From positions 1-64,000 of the forward strand of contig CALMYJ010000029.1 of NCBI GenBank assembly GCA_937873715.1: a stretch of DNA of 64,000 nucleotides, read 5' to 3'. Shown piece by piece: positions 23,918-34,227 of this stretch (its first letter is position 1; each line of letters starts with the position of its first letter). Both the position numbers and the translations under genes were made by a program. The DNA is from an uncultured Chitinophagaceae bacterium. GTDB lineage: Bacteria; Bacteroidota; Bacteroidia; Chitinophagales; Chitinophagaceae. The notes beneath the pieces are model-generated. The model made no database searches. It was not told where the DNA came from and was given only the letters and a program-made list of their open reading frames with translations.

Positions 23918-25747
23918 ATGTACCGTTCTCATACCTGTGGCGAATTAAGACTGGCCGATGTAAATAAAGCAGTAACCCTTGCCGGATGGGTGCAAACCGT
24001 TCGAAAATTTGGCAGCATTACTTTTGTGGATTTGCGAGACCGTTATGGCATTACACAACTGTTGTTTTCGGAAAACCTGAATGCACAATTGGATGCCAGT
24101 CCGCTGGGCAGGGAGTATGTATTGCAGGTAAAAGGAAAAGTAAACGAACGCAGCAACAAAAATGCGAATATCCCTACCGGTGAGGTTGAAATACTGGTAA
24201 GTGAATTTGCTATTTTGAACAAAGCCGCCACACCGCCTTTTACCATACAGGATGATACCGATGGTGGCGATGACCTGCGGATGAAATACCGCTACCTCGA
24301 CCTTCGCCGTAATATCGTAAAAAAGAATATTGAGTTACGCTATGCCGTAAGCCGCAGCACCCGTAACTATCTTCACGAAAACGGCTTTATGGATATTGAA
24401 ACCCCGTTTTTAATCAAATCAACGCCGGAAGGCGCCAGGGATTTTGTAGTGCCCAGCCGTATGAACCCAGGCCAGTTTTATGCCCTGCCCCAAAGCCCGC
24501 AAACCTTTAAGCAACTGCTGATGGTAAGTGGGTACGACAGGTATTACCAGATTGTAAAATGCTTCAGGGATGAAGACCTCCGTGCCGACCGCCAGCCCGA
24601 GTTTACACAGATAGACTGCGAAATGAGTTTTGTGGAGCAGGAAGATATTTTGAACATGTTTGAAGAACTGGTAAAACGCATTTTTAAAGATGTAAAAAAT
24701 ATTGATTACACCGAAAAAGTAGAGCGGATGACCTGGGAGGAAGCCATGTGGAGGTATGGTAATGATAAGCCCGATATCCGCTTTGGGATGCAGTTGTGCA
24801 ACCTGAAATTCCCGGCACATACCTTTCCATCAAAACCATCTTTATCGCACTTAATTGATGGCGCCAGCTTCCAGGTATTTGATACTGCCGAAACCGTTAC
24901 CGCTATTGCTGTACCTGGCTGTGCCGAATACACCCGTAAGCAAACCGATGAATTAACCGAGTGGGTAAAGCGGCCGCAAATAGGTATGAAGGGGCTTGTA
25001 TTTATTAAATGTAATGCCGATGGCACGTACAAAAGCAGCGTGGATAAGTTTTACAGCGAGGATAAATTAAAAGCCATAGCTGATGCTGCCGGTGCCAAAG
25101 CCGGCGACCTGGTGCTGATACTGGCCGGTGCCGAAGAACGTACCCGTAAAGCCACCAGCGAACTGCGGCTTGAATTAGGTGAAAGGCTTGGCCTGCGTAA
25201 GCCAGATGAGTTCAAACTGTTATGGGTACTCGATTTTCCATTGTTTGAATATGCCGAAGAAGAAAACCGCTGGGTGGCAAGGCACCATCCCTTTACCTCT
25301 CCCAAGCCCGACCATATTCCGGTAATGATAAATAATAACCCGGTAATTGAAAATGCCGCCGAATACCTTAAGCATCCGTATGCCGGTATTAAAGCCAATG
25401 CCTACGATATGGTGCTGAATGGTAATGAAATTGGTGGTGGCTCTATCCGTATTTTTCAAAGAGAACTGCAGGAAAAAATGTTTGAAGCACTGGGCATGGA
25501 TAAAGAAGAGCAGTTGCACAAATTTGGCTTTTTGCTGGGAGCTTTTGAATATGGTGCGCCACCGCATGGTGGGCTGGCTTTTGGGTTCGACAGGCTTTGT
25601 GCAATTATTGGCGGCAGCGAAAGCATCCGGGATTTTATTGCCTTCCCCAAAAACAACAGTGGCCGGGATGTGATGCTGGATGCACCCGGACCAATTGACG
25701 CCAAACAATTTGATGAACTGCAGATACAACTTAATTTAAAAGCCTGA
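23918..25747 (+). CDS. aspS: aspartyl-tRNA synthetase
   Basis: A 609-residue bacterial-type class IIb synthetase. An N-terminal OB-fold ([20 protein letters not shown]) is followed by the catalytic domain with motif 2 ([20 protein letters not shown]), the bacterial GAD insert (about 290-420) and motif 3 ([15 protein letters not shown]). It charges tRNA-Asp; whether it also charges tRNA-Asn is not visible. The stop faces that of the next gene, one base away. Confidence 0.97.
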   Translation: MYRSHTCGELRLADVNKAVTLAGWVQTVRKFGSITFVDLRDRYGITQLLFSENLNAQLDASPLGREYVLQVKGKVNERSNKNANIPTGEVEILVSEFAILNKAATPPFTIQDDTDGGDDLRMKYRYLDLRRNIVKKNIELRYAVSRSTRNYLHENGFMDIETPFLIKSTPEGARDFVVPSRMNPGQFYALPQSPQTFKQLLMVSGYDRYYQIVKCFRDEDLRADRQPEFTQIDCEMSFVEQEDILNMFEELVKRIFKDVKNIDYTEKVERMTWEEAMWRYGNDKPDIRFGMQLCNLKFPAHTFPSKPSLSHLIDGASFQVFDTAETVTAIAVPGCAEYTRKQTDELTEWVKRPQIGMKGLVFIKCNADGTYKSSVDKFYSEDKLKAIADAAGAKAGDLVLILAGAEERTRKATSELRLELGERLGLRKPDEFKLLWVLDFPLFEYAEEENRWVARHHPFTSPKPDHIPVMINNNPVIENAAEYLKHPYAGIKANAYDMVLNGNEIGGGSIRIFQRELQEKMFEALGMDKEEQLHKFGFLLGAFEYGAPPHGGLAFGFDRLCAIIGGSESIRDFIAFPKNNSGRDVMLDAPGPIDAKQFDELQIQLNLKA

Positions 25748-25748
25748 T

Positions 25749-26240
25749 TTAACGGCTGCCTAACTCAATCACTTCGCAATCTTTAATATTTGAACCCTCA
25801 ATCGAAAAACGGATGAGGGTTCTTATTTTATGCCAGCCGTGCTTACCGGCAGCACCGGGGTTCATGTGCAGGCACTGCAATTTTTCATCGTACATAATTT
25901 TTAAAATATGGCTGTGGCCGCTGATGAATAATTGCGGCCGGTGCAGGAGTATTTCTTTTTTTGTTGCCGGGTTGTAGTGGGGCGGATAACCGCCAATATG
26001 CCGCAGCATCACTTTCACATCTTCGCACATAAAAATATTTTGCTCCGGAAATTCGCTTCTTACCGTGTAGCCGTCAATATTGCCGTACACGCCTTTAAAA
26101 GGCTTAAATGTTTTCAACGCTTCAACGATGCCCTCGCCAAAATCCCCGATATGCCATACTGTATCGCAGTTTTTAAAATGTTCAAAAACTGTTTCATCAA
26201 GGTAGCCGTGTGTATCTGATATCAATCCAATTCTTGTCAA
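25749..26240 (-). CDS. YfcE/MJ0936-type metallophosphoesterase
   Basis: A 163-residue calcineurin-like phosphodiesterase: GLISDTHGYLDETVF (DxH), VWHIGDFGEG (GD), VYGNIDGY (GNxD), LRHIGGYPPHY and FISGHSHILKI (GHxH). The motif set is complete, so it should be an active metal-dependent phosphodiesterase on a small or unknown substrate. It converges on aspS. Confidence 0.88.
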   Translation of the reverse strand: MTRIGLISDTHGYLDETVFEHFKNCDTVWHIGDFGEGIVEALKTFKPFKGVYGNIDGYTVRSEFPEQNIFMCEDVKVMLRHIGGYPPHYNPATKKEILLHRPQLFISGHSHILKIMYDEKLQCLHMNPGAAGKHGWHKIRTLIRFSIEGSNIKDCEVIELGSR

Positions 26241-26434
26241 ATTGCTAATGGTTTAAAAAATGTAAATTTACAGGAACAATATTGCCATGCCGTTCTTCCG
26301 CAATTTTATATACTATATTGATAAACGCAGGTGGAAATATATTTTTCTGCTGGCCTCACTTGAGCTTTGGATAGCTGTATAATTCCCCCCCCATTCCAAT
26401 TCAAAATTCAAAACTCATAACCCCATTATCATAT

Positions 26435-27592
26435 ATGCCACATTACTATACCTTAGGTAACATACCACACAAACGCCATACACAGTTTCGCAAGCCGGAT
26501 GGCAGCCTTTATAGTGAACAGTTGTTTTCTACCGAAGGATTTAGCGATGATTATGCGCTGCTGTATCACTGTCATCCACCCACACAAATTATAAAAACCG
26601 AGCCGCAGCAGGATGTGCGTCCGCAGATAGCTGAAGAAAAAATGCTGAAGCACCGTTGTTTTGAAGGGTTTCAGATACCACCGGCTAAAGATTATTTACA
26701 AAGCCGTATACCCGTGCTGGTAAACAGCGATTGCCATATTGTGCTGGCAGCGCCGCAACAGGGCATGCCTGATTATTTTTATAAAAACACTGATGCAGAC
26801 GAACTGATATTTGTGCATGAAGGTAGTGGCCGGGTAAAAACGCAGTATGGCGATTTACCTTTTGGTTATGGCGATTATATCATGTTACCAAGAGGCACTA
26901 TTTATCAAATAGAATTTAATGATGAAAACAACCGGTTGTTTATTGTAGAATCGTTTACGCCACTGCGTTATCCAAAAAGGTACCTGAGCAAATACGGACA
27001 GTTGATGGAACATGCCCCTTATTGTGAACGGGATATTCGCAAACCACAGGATTTAAAAACATTTGATGAAAAAGGCGATTTTTTGATTAAAGCAAAAAAG
27101 CAGGGCATGCTGTACGGGTTGCATTATGGCACACATCCTTTTGATGTGGTGGGTTGGGATGGATGTTGTTATCCGTATATTTTTTCTATCCATGATTTTG
27201 AACCTATAACGGGCAGGGTGCACCAGCCGCCACCTGTACATCAAACTTTTGAAACCAATGCCTTTGTGGTTTGCTCCTTTGTACCCCGCCTGTACGATTA
27301 CCATCCGCAGGCCATACCGGCGCCGTATAACCACAGTAATATAGATAGCGATGAAGTGATTTATTATGTAGATGGTGATTTTATGAGCCGGAAAAATGTT
27401 AGCCGCGGCATGATAACATTACATCCGGCGGGCATACCACATGGGCCACATCCCGGTGCCGTTGAAAAAAGCATTGGTGCAAAAGAAACAAAAGAACTGG
27501 CCGTAATGGTGGATACCTTCAGACCGCTGCAGCTTACCAGGCAGGCACTGGAAATAGAAAATGAAAACTATATTATGAGTTGGGCAGAGTAA
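26435..27592 (+). CDS. hmgA: homogentisate 1,2-dioxygenase family protein
   Basis: A 385-residue cupin-type dioxygenase. The iron ligands of homogentisate dioxygenase appear to be kept: His and Glu in YNHSNIDSDEVIYY and His in IPHGPHP. Other family segments are HEGSGRVKTQYGDLPFGYGD and PPVHQTFETNAFVVCSFVPR. It opens the ring of homogentisate in tyrosine breakdown. It is shorter than the human enzyme (445) and no other tyrosine-catabolism gene is adjacent. An AT-rich run of AATTCAAAA words precedes the start. Confidence 0.85.
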   Translation: MPHYYTLGNIPHKRHTQFRKPDGSLYSEQLFSTEGFSDDYALLYHCHPPTQIIKTEPQQDVRPQIAEEKMLKHRCFEGFQIPPAKDYLQSRIPVLVNSDCHIVLAAPQQGMPDYFYKNTDADELIFVHEGSGRVKTQYGDLPFGYGDYIMLPRGTIYQIEFNDENNRLFIVESFTPLRYPKRYLSKYGQLMEHAPYCERDIRKPQDLKTFDEKGDFLIKAKKQGMLYGLHYGTHPFDVVGWDGCCYPYIFSIHDFEPITGRVHQPPPVHQTFETNAFVVCSFVPRLYDYHPQAIPAPYNHSNIDSDEVIYYVDGDFMSRKNVSRGMITLHPAGIPHGPHPGAVEKSIGAKETKELAVMVDTFRPLQLTRQALEIENENYIMSWAE

Positions 27593-27692
27593 ATGGTAAG
27601 ACCCATAAGGTCTGCCAAAATTATTTTTGCCGTGTTGTATTAATACTTAAATTTAAACTCAATTCAACATTTCATTTCTAAAACTGATTGCC

Positions 27693-28097
27693 ATGCTTAA
27701 ATTTCAAAACATTAAGGTTGGAGACTATCTCATGGGAGATAATGATGGTGATGTAAAGAAGGGTGAGGTTACTAATTTGCAAACCGGTGCCCACCAGGTA
27801 TGCCTCGATACTGGTGCACAGGAGTTCTGGTTCGAAATGGACCAGCTTGCGCCAATACCCTTAGATGAAAATGAAATCAATAAATTAAAGTTTACCAAAC
27901 AAGTAAATCCTGATGGTACCGTAAAATATATGAAAGGTGCTTTCAGGATAATGCTGCCTGCTGCAGGCGATTTTTCAAAAATGGAAATATGGTACAGGGA
28001 CGAACACCGGCATATTACGCACCCCTTAAATGTACACGAATTACAAAACCATTTTTACGAAATGACCAAGGTTCACCTGAACGAAGAAGTGTATTAA
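27693..28097 (+). CDS. conserved hypothetical protein
   Basis: A 134-residue soluble protein not matched to a named family. The first half (KVGDYLMGDNDGDVKKGEVT, CLDTGAQEFWFEMDQLAPIP) reads like a small beta-barrel that wraps a ligand or RNA; the second half ends in a helix (NVHELQNHFYEMTKVHL). The pattern of a measured beta domain plus HELQN helix is shared by many Bacteroidota hypotheticals. A strong terminator follows. Confidence 0.6.
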   Translation: MLKFQNIKVGDYLMGDNDGDVKKGEVTNLQTGAHQVCLDTGAQEFWFEMDQLAPIPLDENEINKLKFTKQVNPDGTVKYMKGAFRIMLPAAGDFSKMEIWYRDEHRHITHPLNVHELQNHFYEMTKVHLNEEVY

Positions 28098-28121
28098 CTT
28101 TCATACAATCTACATTATTTG

Positions 28122-28157
28122 CCCCCGGTTTCATATATGCCGGGGGTTCTTTTTTTA
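28122..28157 (+). terminator. rho-independent terminator
   Basis: CCCCCGG (28122-28128) and CCGGGGG (28140-28146) form a 7-bp GC stem with an 11-base loop, followed by TTCTTTTTTT. It lies between converging genes and serves the 27693 gene. Confidence 0.85.
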
Positions 28158-28159
28158 GG

Positions 28160-28861
28160 TCAAAAATTAGTTGAGATCAACTCTGTTTTATTTTCAAAAG
28201 TTTGCGTAATACTGAATGGTGGAGGCACCGAAAACCGAATATCATAGGTAGCTCTTATCCGTCCCACGCCTGGGGCATAATAATTTTGTATACTTGAAAC
28301 CAGCGACACTCCGGGGATAGGCAGGCTTAAACTTACCAGTTTTAAACCACTGGATACATGTATCACATTATTGTAGGTTTTGCCCTTCACCGTCATGCTC
28401 ATACCGGTTTGTTTCACGGTGTCCTGCTTGGAAATGGTAGCAGTAATACCGGCATAAGTTACGGGGGGGAGGGTTTGTGTCCAGGTGGCGCCAGCTACTA
28501 CATTACTCTTCAGGTATAGGTTCTCAAATTTAAATCCATCCAGTATCGGCAGGGTAAGGTATTCGAAATACTCACTGTTCAGCACAAAATAGTATTCCTT
28601 AGCCAGGGCATCCGTCCGGGTGAAAATGCGGTAGCTTCGGGTGCCAATGCTGGTATCGGCAGCAGTGCAGGTAAGGGTATAAGTGCTGGTAGCAGGCGCA
28701 GTACTGGGATTGTTCACCAATTCGTACTCCCAGGTATTACCTGCCTGAATGCTGTTATACTCCACAGGATTGGGTGGCGGAGGAGGGGTGGTAGCAGATT
28801 TTTTACAGGATATCAACAAAAAGACAGGGATTGTGGACAAAAAAAACAGTTTTCGAATCAT
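28160..28861 (-). CDS. lipoprotein of unknown function
   Basis: A 233-residue lipoprotein; the start at MIRKLFFLSTI places the lipobox (FLLISC) before CKKSATTPPPP. The body is beta-rich (NTWEYELVNN, STYTLTCTAADTSIGTRSYR, GIRATYDIRFSVPPPFSITQ-like strands). Secreted or outer-membrane attached by lipid. No catalytic motif was seen. Confidence 0.7.
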   Translation of the reverse strand: MIRKLFFLSTIPVFLLISCKKSATTPPPPPNPVEYNSIQAGNTWEYELVNNPSTAPATSTYTLTCTAADTSIGTRSYRIFTRTDALAKEYYFVLNSEYFEYLTLPILDGFKFENLYLKSNVVAGATWTQTLPPVTYAGITATISKQDTVKQTGMSMTVKGKTYNNVIHVSSGLKLVSLSLPIPGVSLVSSIQNYYAPGVGRIRATYDIRFSVPPPFSITQTFENKTELISTNF

Positions 28862-28920
28862 AAAAAGGGGATTTACAGGTAAATATCTGATTTTTTTCGC
28901 AATAATTAATTGCAAGTCCT

Positions 28921-28928
28921 TATCTTTG
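28921..28928 (+). promoter_or_regulatory. -7 box of the infA alpha-operon promoter
   Basis: TATCTTTG matches TAnnTTTG and ends 13 bases before the infA start, giving a short leader. No TTG at the standard distance was found. Confidence 0.5.
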
Positions 28929-28941
28929 CGTCCCGAAAAAT

Positions 28942-29160
28942 ATGGCTAAGCAAGCACTAATCAAACAAGACGGAACAATTTTAGAAGCGCTGAGCAACGC
29001 TATGTTCAAGGTAAAGCTGGAAAATGGGCATGAAATACTGGCCACAATTTCCGGTAAAATGAGGATGCACTATATCCGTATTTTACCCGGGGATAAAGTA
29101 GGCGTAGAAATGAGTCCTTATGATCTTACAAGGGGGCGTATCATTTTCAGGTACAAATAA
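28942..29160 (+). CDS. infA: translation initiation factor IF-1
   Basis: A 72-residue S1/OB-fold protein of the usual length: [23 protein letters not shown] core seen as [40 protein letters not shown] and [12 protein letters not shown]. It binds the ribosomal A site during initiation. First gene of the window's alpha operon. Confidence 0.96.
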   Translation: MAKQALIKQDGTILEALSNAMFKVKLENGHEILATISGKMRMHYIRILPGDKVGVEMSPYDLTRGRIIFRYK

Positions 29161-29215
29161 AAACATGAGCTGGTTTGCGCCGGCATTTTGGTTAATATAA
29201 ATAAATCTTAAAACG

Positions 29216-29332
29216 ATGAAAGTAAGGGCATCAATTAAAAAAAGAAGTGCTGATTGCAAGATTGTAAGGCGCAAAGGCGTGCTTTTTGTAATCAACAAAA
29301 AAAATCCTCGCTTCAAACAAAGGCAGGGATAA
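29216..29332 (+). CDS. rpmJ: 50S ribosomal protein L36
   Basis: A 38-residue frame, [20 protein letters not shown] then [18 protein letters not shown], typical of L36 in size and sequence. It keeps only one of the usual zinc-ligand cysteines (C14), as in the zinc-free C- form. It lies between infA and rpsM. Confidence 0.95.
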   Translation: MKVRASIKKRSADCKIVRRKGVLFVINKKNPRFKQRQG

Positions 29333-29371
29333 TTTATTCAACATTTTTAATTCTAAATTCAACATTCAAAT

Positions 29372-29752
29372 ATGGCACGTATTGCCGGTATTGATTTACC
29401 AAAACAAAAAAGAGGCGAAATCGGACTTACCTATATTTTTGGTATTGGTCGCTCAACTGCCCAGTATATTTTAACCAAAGCTGGTATCAGCCTGGACAAA
29501 AAAGTTAATGAGTGGAATGACGAAGAGCAGACTGCCATTCGTAATATCATCAACAACGAGTTTAAAACTGAAGGTGCTTTGCGCAGCGAAGTGCAGATGA
29601 ACATTAAGCGTTTGCTGGATATCGCCTGCTACCGTGGCCTGCGTCATCGTAAAGGTTTACCCGTTCGTGGCCAGCGTACCCGTACCAACAGCCGTACCCG
29701 TAAGGGCAAGCGTAAAACAGTTGCTGGTAAAAAGAAAGTAGCTAAAAAGTAA
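29372..29752 (+). CDS. rpsM: 30S ribosomal protein S13
   Basis: A 126-residue S13: [56 protein letters not shown] and a basic tail. It lies in the head of the small subunit and contacts the large one. An AT-rich leader of ATTCAACATT-type words precedes it. Confidence 0.97.
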   Translation: MARIAGIDLPKQKRGEIGLTYIFGIGRSTAQYILTKAGISLDKKVNEWNDEEQTAIRNIINNEFKTEGALRSEVQMNIKRLLDIACYRGLRHRKGLPVRGQRTRTNSRTRKGKRKTVAGKKKVAKK

Positions 29753-29907
29753 TTTGTACATGTGCTGATTGAATAATCGGCACATTGCTGTTTATAAGAC
29801 TTAATAATTTTCAAACCAGCGCCAGATAGCTTTTAAGTCGGCAGGAGGGTTGGTTTGGCCCGGTTAAAACCGGGAATATTTTTAAAGATTACCTATCAAA
29901 TTAAATT

Positions 29908-30309
29908 ATGGCAAAAGCACAAGCCGGCGGTAAAGCAGCGGCAAAAAAAAGGGTAGTAAAAGTTGACGCCTATGGCGACGCCCACATCGTAGCAAGTTTC
30001 AACAACATTATTATTAGCTTAACCAACAAAAGCGGACAAGTAATTTCCTGGTCGAGTGCTGGTAAAATGGGCTTCAAGGGCAGTAAGAAAAATACACCTT
30101 ATGCTGCTCAAATGGCTGCTGCCGATGCTGCAAAAACAGCTTTGGATGCAGGGTTGAAAAGAGTTGACGTGTTTGTAAAAGGCCCTGGCTCAGGCCGTGA
30201 AGGTGCTATCAGGTCTTTATCTCAGTCTGGAATTGAGATAAACATGATTAAGGATGTTACGCCATTACCGCACAATGGCTGTCGTCCTCCAAAGAAGAGA
30301 AGAGTTTAA
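29908..30309 (+). CDS. rpsK: 30S ribosomal protein S11
   Basis: A 133-residue S11: [60 protein letters not shown] and [18 protein letters not shown]. It forms the platform of the small subunit. The order rpsM-rpsK-rpsD-rpoA-rplQ is the conserved alpha operon. Confidence 0.97.
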   Translation: MAKAQAGGKAAAKKRVVKVDAYGDAHIVASFNNIIISLTNKSGQVISWSSAGKMGFKGSKKNTPYAAQMAAADAAKTALDAGLKRVDVFVKGPGSGREGAIRSLSQSGIEINMIKDVTPLPHNGCRPPKKRRV

Positions 30310-30491
30310 ATTTATTTTGAATTATAAATTTTAAATGTTGAATTAAGTAATTTAAAATTCATCATTCAAAATTTAAAATAACATATTGAATCGCCATACG
30401 GTTCATTTATACAAAGGGTGACTGATTAATTTTTTACGATTTTTTACCGATCTGTTCACCGTTTCAAAAAAAATCGAAATGAAAAAAAACT

Positions 30492-31097
30492 ATGGCAAGG
30501 TACACAGGTCCCAAAACAAAAATCTCCAGGATTTTTGGAGAGCCTATCACAGGCAACGGAAAATGGTTAACAAAAAACAGTAACCCTCCGGGTATTCACG
30601 GTGCTAACCGTAAACGTAAAACACTTGGCGAATACGCCCTGCAATTGCGTGAAAAGCAAAAGGCCAAATACACTTATGGTGTTCTTGAAAAACAATTCCG
30701 CAAAACTTTTGAGGAAGCTTCAAGGCGTAAAGGTGTTACCGGCGAAAACCTCATCAAATTATTGGAAGCCCGGCTGGACAATACAGTGTTTCGTCTTGGT
30801 ATTGCACCAAGCCGCCACGCTGCCCGCCAGTTGGTAAGCCACAAGCACATCACAGTAGACGGTGAAATTGTAAATATCCCTTCTTACTCATTAAAGCCCG
30901 GGCAGGTGATAGCACTTAAAGAAAAAAGCGCTGCCAATACTGCAATTACCAGTGCTTTTCGTGGTAAAAACAGCAAGTTCAACTGGCTGGATTACAACGA
31001 AACTGAGCAAAAAGGTACTTTCATCGCCTATCCTGAAAGGGAAAGTGTTCCTGAAAATATCAAGGAGCAACTGATTGTGGAATTGTACAGTAAGTAA
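30492..31097 (+). CDS. rpsD: 30S ribosomal protein S4
   Basis: A 201-residue S4 with its S4 RNA-binding domain ([40 protein letters not shown]). It initiates small-subunit assembly and in many bacteria represses this operon; a leader structure for that was not identified. The N-terminus lacks the zinc-binding cysteines. Confidence 0.97.
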   Translation: MARYTGPKTKISRIFGEPITGNGKWLTKNSNPPGIHGANRKRKTLGEYALQLREKQKAKYTYGVLEKQFRKTFEEASRRKGVTGENLIKLLEARLDNTVFRLGIAPSRHAARQLVSHKHITVDGEIVNIPSYSLKPGQVIALKEKSAANTAITSAFRGKNSKFNWLDYNETEQKGTFIAYPERESVPENIKEQLIVELYSK

Positions 31098-31274
31098 TTA
31101 TTGAACTTGTTAATAGGAATTGCCTCAAGTGCCTGGCGCTATGCAGCATAAACCTGTTAACCAGATTATATCTATGTGTACGGCTGCTACAACCAAAACA
31201 ATGATGATGAGATTTATCCCAATATTTTTTGGGAGCGGTAACAAAACAATTACAAAAAACAACACTCATTTATT

Positions 31275-32270
31275 ATGGCTATTTTAAATTTTGTGAAACC
31301 CGACAAGATAGTTCTCCAAAAAGCAACAGATTTTGAAGCCCTCTTCGAATTTCGTCCGCTTGAACCCGGATATGGTGTAACTATTGGTAATGCCCTGCGC
31401 AGGGTATTGCTCAACTCTTTAGAAGGGTATGCCATTACCAGCATCAATATTGCCGGAGCCGATCATGAATTTGCCACTATCAAAGGAATTACAGAAGATG
31501 TAACCGAAATAATACTGAACCTGAAACAGGTACGCTTTAAAAAGAAGGTAGACCATGAAATCAGTTCAGAAAAAATTACCCTGTCGGTAAAAAACAAAAC
31601 AGAATTTACTGCCGGTATGATTGGCGAAGCATCACCTTCTTTTGAAGTGATGAACCCCGAACTGGTAATATGTGTGATGGACAGCACTGCAAAACTCGAT
31701 ATTGAAATTACAGTATCCCGTGGCCGTGGTTATGTGCCTGCAGAAGAAAATAAAGAAAGAAGCGGTCATTTCGGTAATATATCGCTGGATGCTATTTACA
31801 CCCCAATTAAAAATGTAAAATACAGCATCGAAAATACCCGTGTGGAGCAGCGTACCGATTTTGAAAAGCTGATTATGGAAGTAGTTACCGATGGTACTAT
31901 TCACCCGGAAGAAGCAGTAAAGCAGGCCAGCCGTATTTTAATACAGCACCTGATGATTATTACCGACGAAAACATCACTTTCGATACCAAAGAAGATAAG
32001 AAAGAAGACCTGGTGGATGAACAAACTTTACAATTGCGTAAAGTGCTGAAAACACCATTGGAAGATCTTGACCTTTCGGTACGAGCCTTCAACTGTTTGA
32101 AAGCTGCAAAAATTAATTCACTTAGCGAACTGGTACAGTACGAGCAGGAAGACCTGATGAAATTCCGCAACTTTGGCCAAAAATCACTAAGTGAAATTGA
32201 GCAGGTATTGCAGGAAAGAGGCTTGGGCTTTGGGATGGATTTAAGCAAACTGAAACTGGATGATGAGTAA
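31275..32270 (+). CDS. rpoA: RNA polymerase subunit alpha
   Basis: A 331-residue alpha subunit: N-terminal dimerisation domain (GYGVTIGNALRRVLLNSLEG) and C-terminal DNA-binding domain (LSVRAFNCLKAAKINSLSEL, FGQKSLSEIEQVLQERGLGF). It assembles the polymerase core. Confidence 0.97.
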   Translation: MAILNFVKPDKIVLQKATDFEALFEFRPLEPGYGVTIGNALRRVLLNSLEGYAITSINIAGADHEFATIKGITEDVTEIILNLKQVRFKKKVDHEISSEKITLSVKNKTEFTAGMIGEASPSFEVMNPELVICVMDSTAKLDIEITVSRGRGYVPAEENKERSGHFGNISLDAIYTPIKNVKYSIENTRVEQRTDFEKLIMEVVTDGTIHPEEAVKQASRILIQHLMIITDENITFDTKEDKKEDLVDEQTLQLRKVLKTPLEDLDLSVRAFNCLKAAKINSLSELVQYEQEDLMKFRNFGQKSLSEIEQVLQERGLGFGMDLSKLKLDDE

Positions 32271-32369
32271 TTCACCGATATAACGAATTACATCCGCTTC
32301 AAAGATTTTTATACACCAGTAGCTTACAATTCCTGACACGGTGTAAGCGAATTTTAAAACAACAACGTC

Positions 32370-32912
32370 ATGCGTCACGGAAACAAAAAAAACAATTTAA
32401 GCAGAACCGCTTCTCACAGGCGTGCTCTGCTGGCCAACCTTGGCAGCCAGTTAATTGAATACAAAAAAATTACAACCACACTGGCCAAGGCAAAAGCCCT
32501 GCGTACTTATATTGAGCCGCTGATTACCAAAACAAAAAACAACGGTTCTAAAGAAGCCATCATGCACAATCATCGTGTAGTATTCAGCTACCTGAATGAT
32601 AAAGCTGCGGTTAAAGAACTGTTCACTGTTATTGCACCAAAAGTGGTAAGCCGCCCGGGAGGATACACCCGTATCATTAAGCTGGGTACACGTACCGGTG
32701 ATAATGCTGAACTGGCCTTAATAGAGCTGGTTGACTTTAATGAAATATATGGTAAATCAGTAGCCAAAGCTGCAGAGCCAGCTAAAAAAACAAGAAGGAG
32801 TGGAGCCGGTAAAAAGAAAGCTGCAGCTACTGAAGCCGCAGCCGAAGCACCTGCTGCAGAAGAAACAGCACCTGAAACACCTTCTGAAACAGAGAACAAA
32901 ACTGAAGCATAA
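32370..32912 (+). CDS. rplQ: 50S ribosomal protein L17 with acidic tail
   Basis: A 180-residue L17. The first 120 residues are the conserved protein ([40 protein letters not shown]). The last 50 or so residues are a low-complexity extension, basic then rich in Ala, Glu, Pro and Thr, which is frequent in Bacteroidota L17. It ends the alpha operon; a terminator follows. Confidence 0.96.
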   Translation: MRHGNKKNNLSRTASHRRALLANLGSQLIEYKKITTTLAKAKALRTYIEPLITKTKNNGSKEAIMHNHRVVFSYLNDKAAVKELFTVIAPKVVSRPGGYTRIIKLGTRTGDNAELALIELVDFNEIYGKSVAKAAEPAKKTRRSGAGKKKAAATEAAAEAPAAEETAPETPSETENKTEA

Positions 32913-32944
32913 ATCCAGTTATGAACTGAATACAGCAATTTTAA

Positions 32945-32975
32945 AAACTCCGGTAATGTTATCGGAGTTTTTTTT
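32945..32975 (+). terminator. rho-independent terminator of the alpha operon
   Basis: AAACTCCG (32945-32952) and CGGAGTTT (32963-32970) form an 8-bp stem with a 10-base loop and a following run of T. Confidence 0.85.
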
Positions 32976-33039
32976 GTGTAAAAAATAATTGTCATTTTAT
33001 AAAATCAACGCTTTTCTTTGCAAAACTTTTTTACCCACT

Positions 33040-34146
33040 ATGGCAGAAACAAAATATAACAACCCCGCTACACTGCTCTTGCAGGATGGTACCGTATTCC
33101 GTGGCTTTGCATTTGGAAAAATCGGCACTTCTGCCGGCGAACTTTGCTTTAATACCGGCATGACAGGCTACCAGGAAGTTTTTACCGACCCCAGTTATTC
33201 AGGACAGGTAATTATCATGAATAATGTACACATTGGTAACTACGGTGTAAAAGCAGTGGATGTAGAAAGTGGAAGCGTAAAAGTAAAAGCCGTAATTGGA
33301 CGTAACCTCGAAGAAAAATTTTCCCGGATGACTGCAGAGGGCTCTTTGCAGGAATATTTTGAAAAAGAAGGTATTGTAGCCATTGATGGGGTAGATACCC
33401 GTGCATTGGTAGCCCATGTACGTACTCAGGGTGCTATGAATTGCATTATATCTTCTGAAATACAGGATGTACCTGCCTTACAGGCACTGTTGAGTAAGGT
33501 CCCCTCTATGGCCGGGCTCGAGCTGGCATCTACTGTATCCGTAACGGAACCCTACTACCTGGGCAACCCCGATAGTACATTAAGAGTAGCCGTACTTGAT
33601 TTTGGTATCAAAAAAAATATACTGAACTGCCTGGTAGAAAGGGGCGCTTATGTAAAAGTTCATAATGCCAAAACCAGTTTTGAAGAGCTAAAAGCGTTTA
33701 ACCCTGCTGGTTATTTTATCAGCAATGGCCCCGGAGATCCGGAACCGATGGACTATGCAGTAAAAACCGTGAAACAAATACTGGCAGAAAAAAAACCATT
33801 ATTCGGTATCTGCCTTGGTCACCAGTTGCTGGCCCTGGCCAATGATATCCCCACTTTTAAAATGCACCATGGCCACAGAGGGCTTAATCACCCGGTAAAA
33901 AATGTGATTACAGGTAAAAGCGAAATCACCACACAAAATCATGGCTTTGGTGTGCAGCCGGATGCGGTAAAAGCTGCGGCAAATATTGAAATCACCCATG
34001 TTAACCTCAACGATGGCTCGATAGAAGGCATACGCCTGAAAGACAGGCCTGCGTTTTCTGTGCAATACCATCCTGAAGCCACACCGGGACCGCACGACAG
34101 CAGGTATTTGTTTGATGATTTTGTAGCCATGATGAGCCAACAGTGA
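33040..34146 (+). CDS. carA: carbamoyl-phosphate synthase small subunit
   Basis: A 368-residue glutamine amidotransferase subunit: GTVFRGFAFGKIGTSAGELC, NTGMTGYQEVFTDPSYSGQ, then the class I triad with nucleophile Cys in FGICLGHQLLALA and His/Glu in VQYHPEATPGPHD. It supplies ammonia to CarB for arginine and pyrimidine synthesis. The start at MAETKYNNPA was preferred over an upstream frame start inside the leader. CarB is not in the window. Confidence 0.95.
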   Translation: MAETKYNNPATLLLQDGTVFRGFAFGKIGTSAGELCFNTGMTGYQEVFTDPSYSGQVIIMNNVHIGNYGVKAVDVESGSVKVKAVIGRNLEEKFSRMTAEGSLQEYFEKEGIVAIDGVDTRALVAHVRTQGAMNCIISSEIQDVPALQALLSKVPSMAGLELASTVSVTEPYYLGNPDSTLRVAVLDFGIKKNILNCLVERGAYVKVHNAKTSFEELKAFNPAGYFISNGPGDPEPMDYAVKTVKQILAEKKPLFGICLGHQLLALANDIPTFKMHHGHRGLNHPVKNVITGKSEITTQNHGFGVQPDAVKAAANIEITHVNLNDGSIEGIRLKDRPAFSVQYHPEATPGPHDSRYLFDDFVAMMSQQ

Positions 34147-34227
34147 TTATACAACCCTGGTAAAGTAAGCGCTTGCAACATCAAAAAAGCTGTAAACCGC
34201 TCCACTCGTTTTTTTAAAAACAGCATT

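Noticed and set aside
25220..25729. Leftward frame of 169 codons inside aspS
   Set aside because: Antisense shadow of a conserved synthetase gene.
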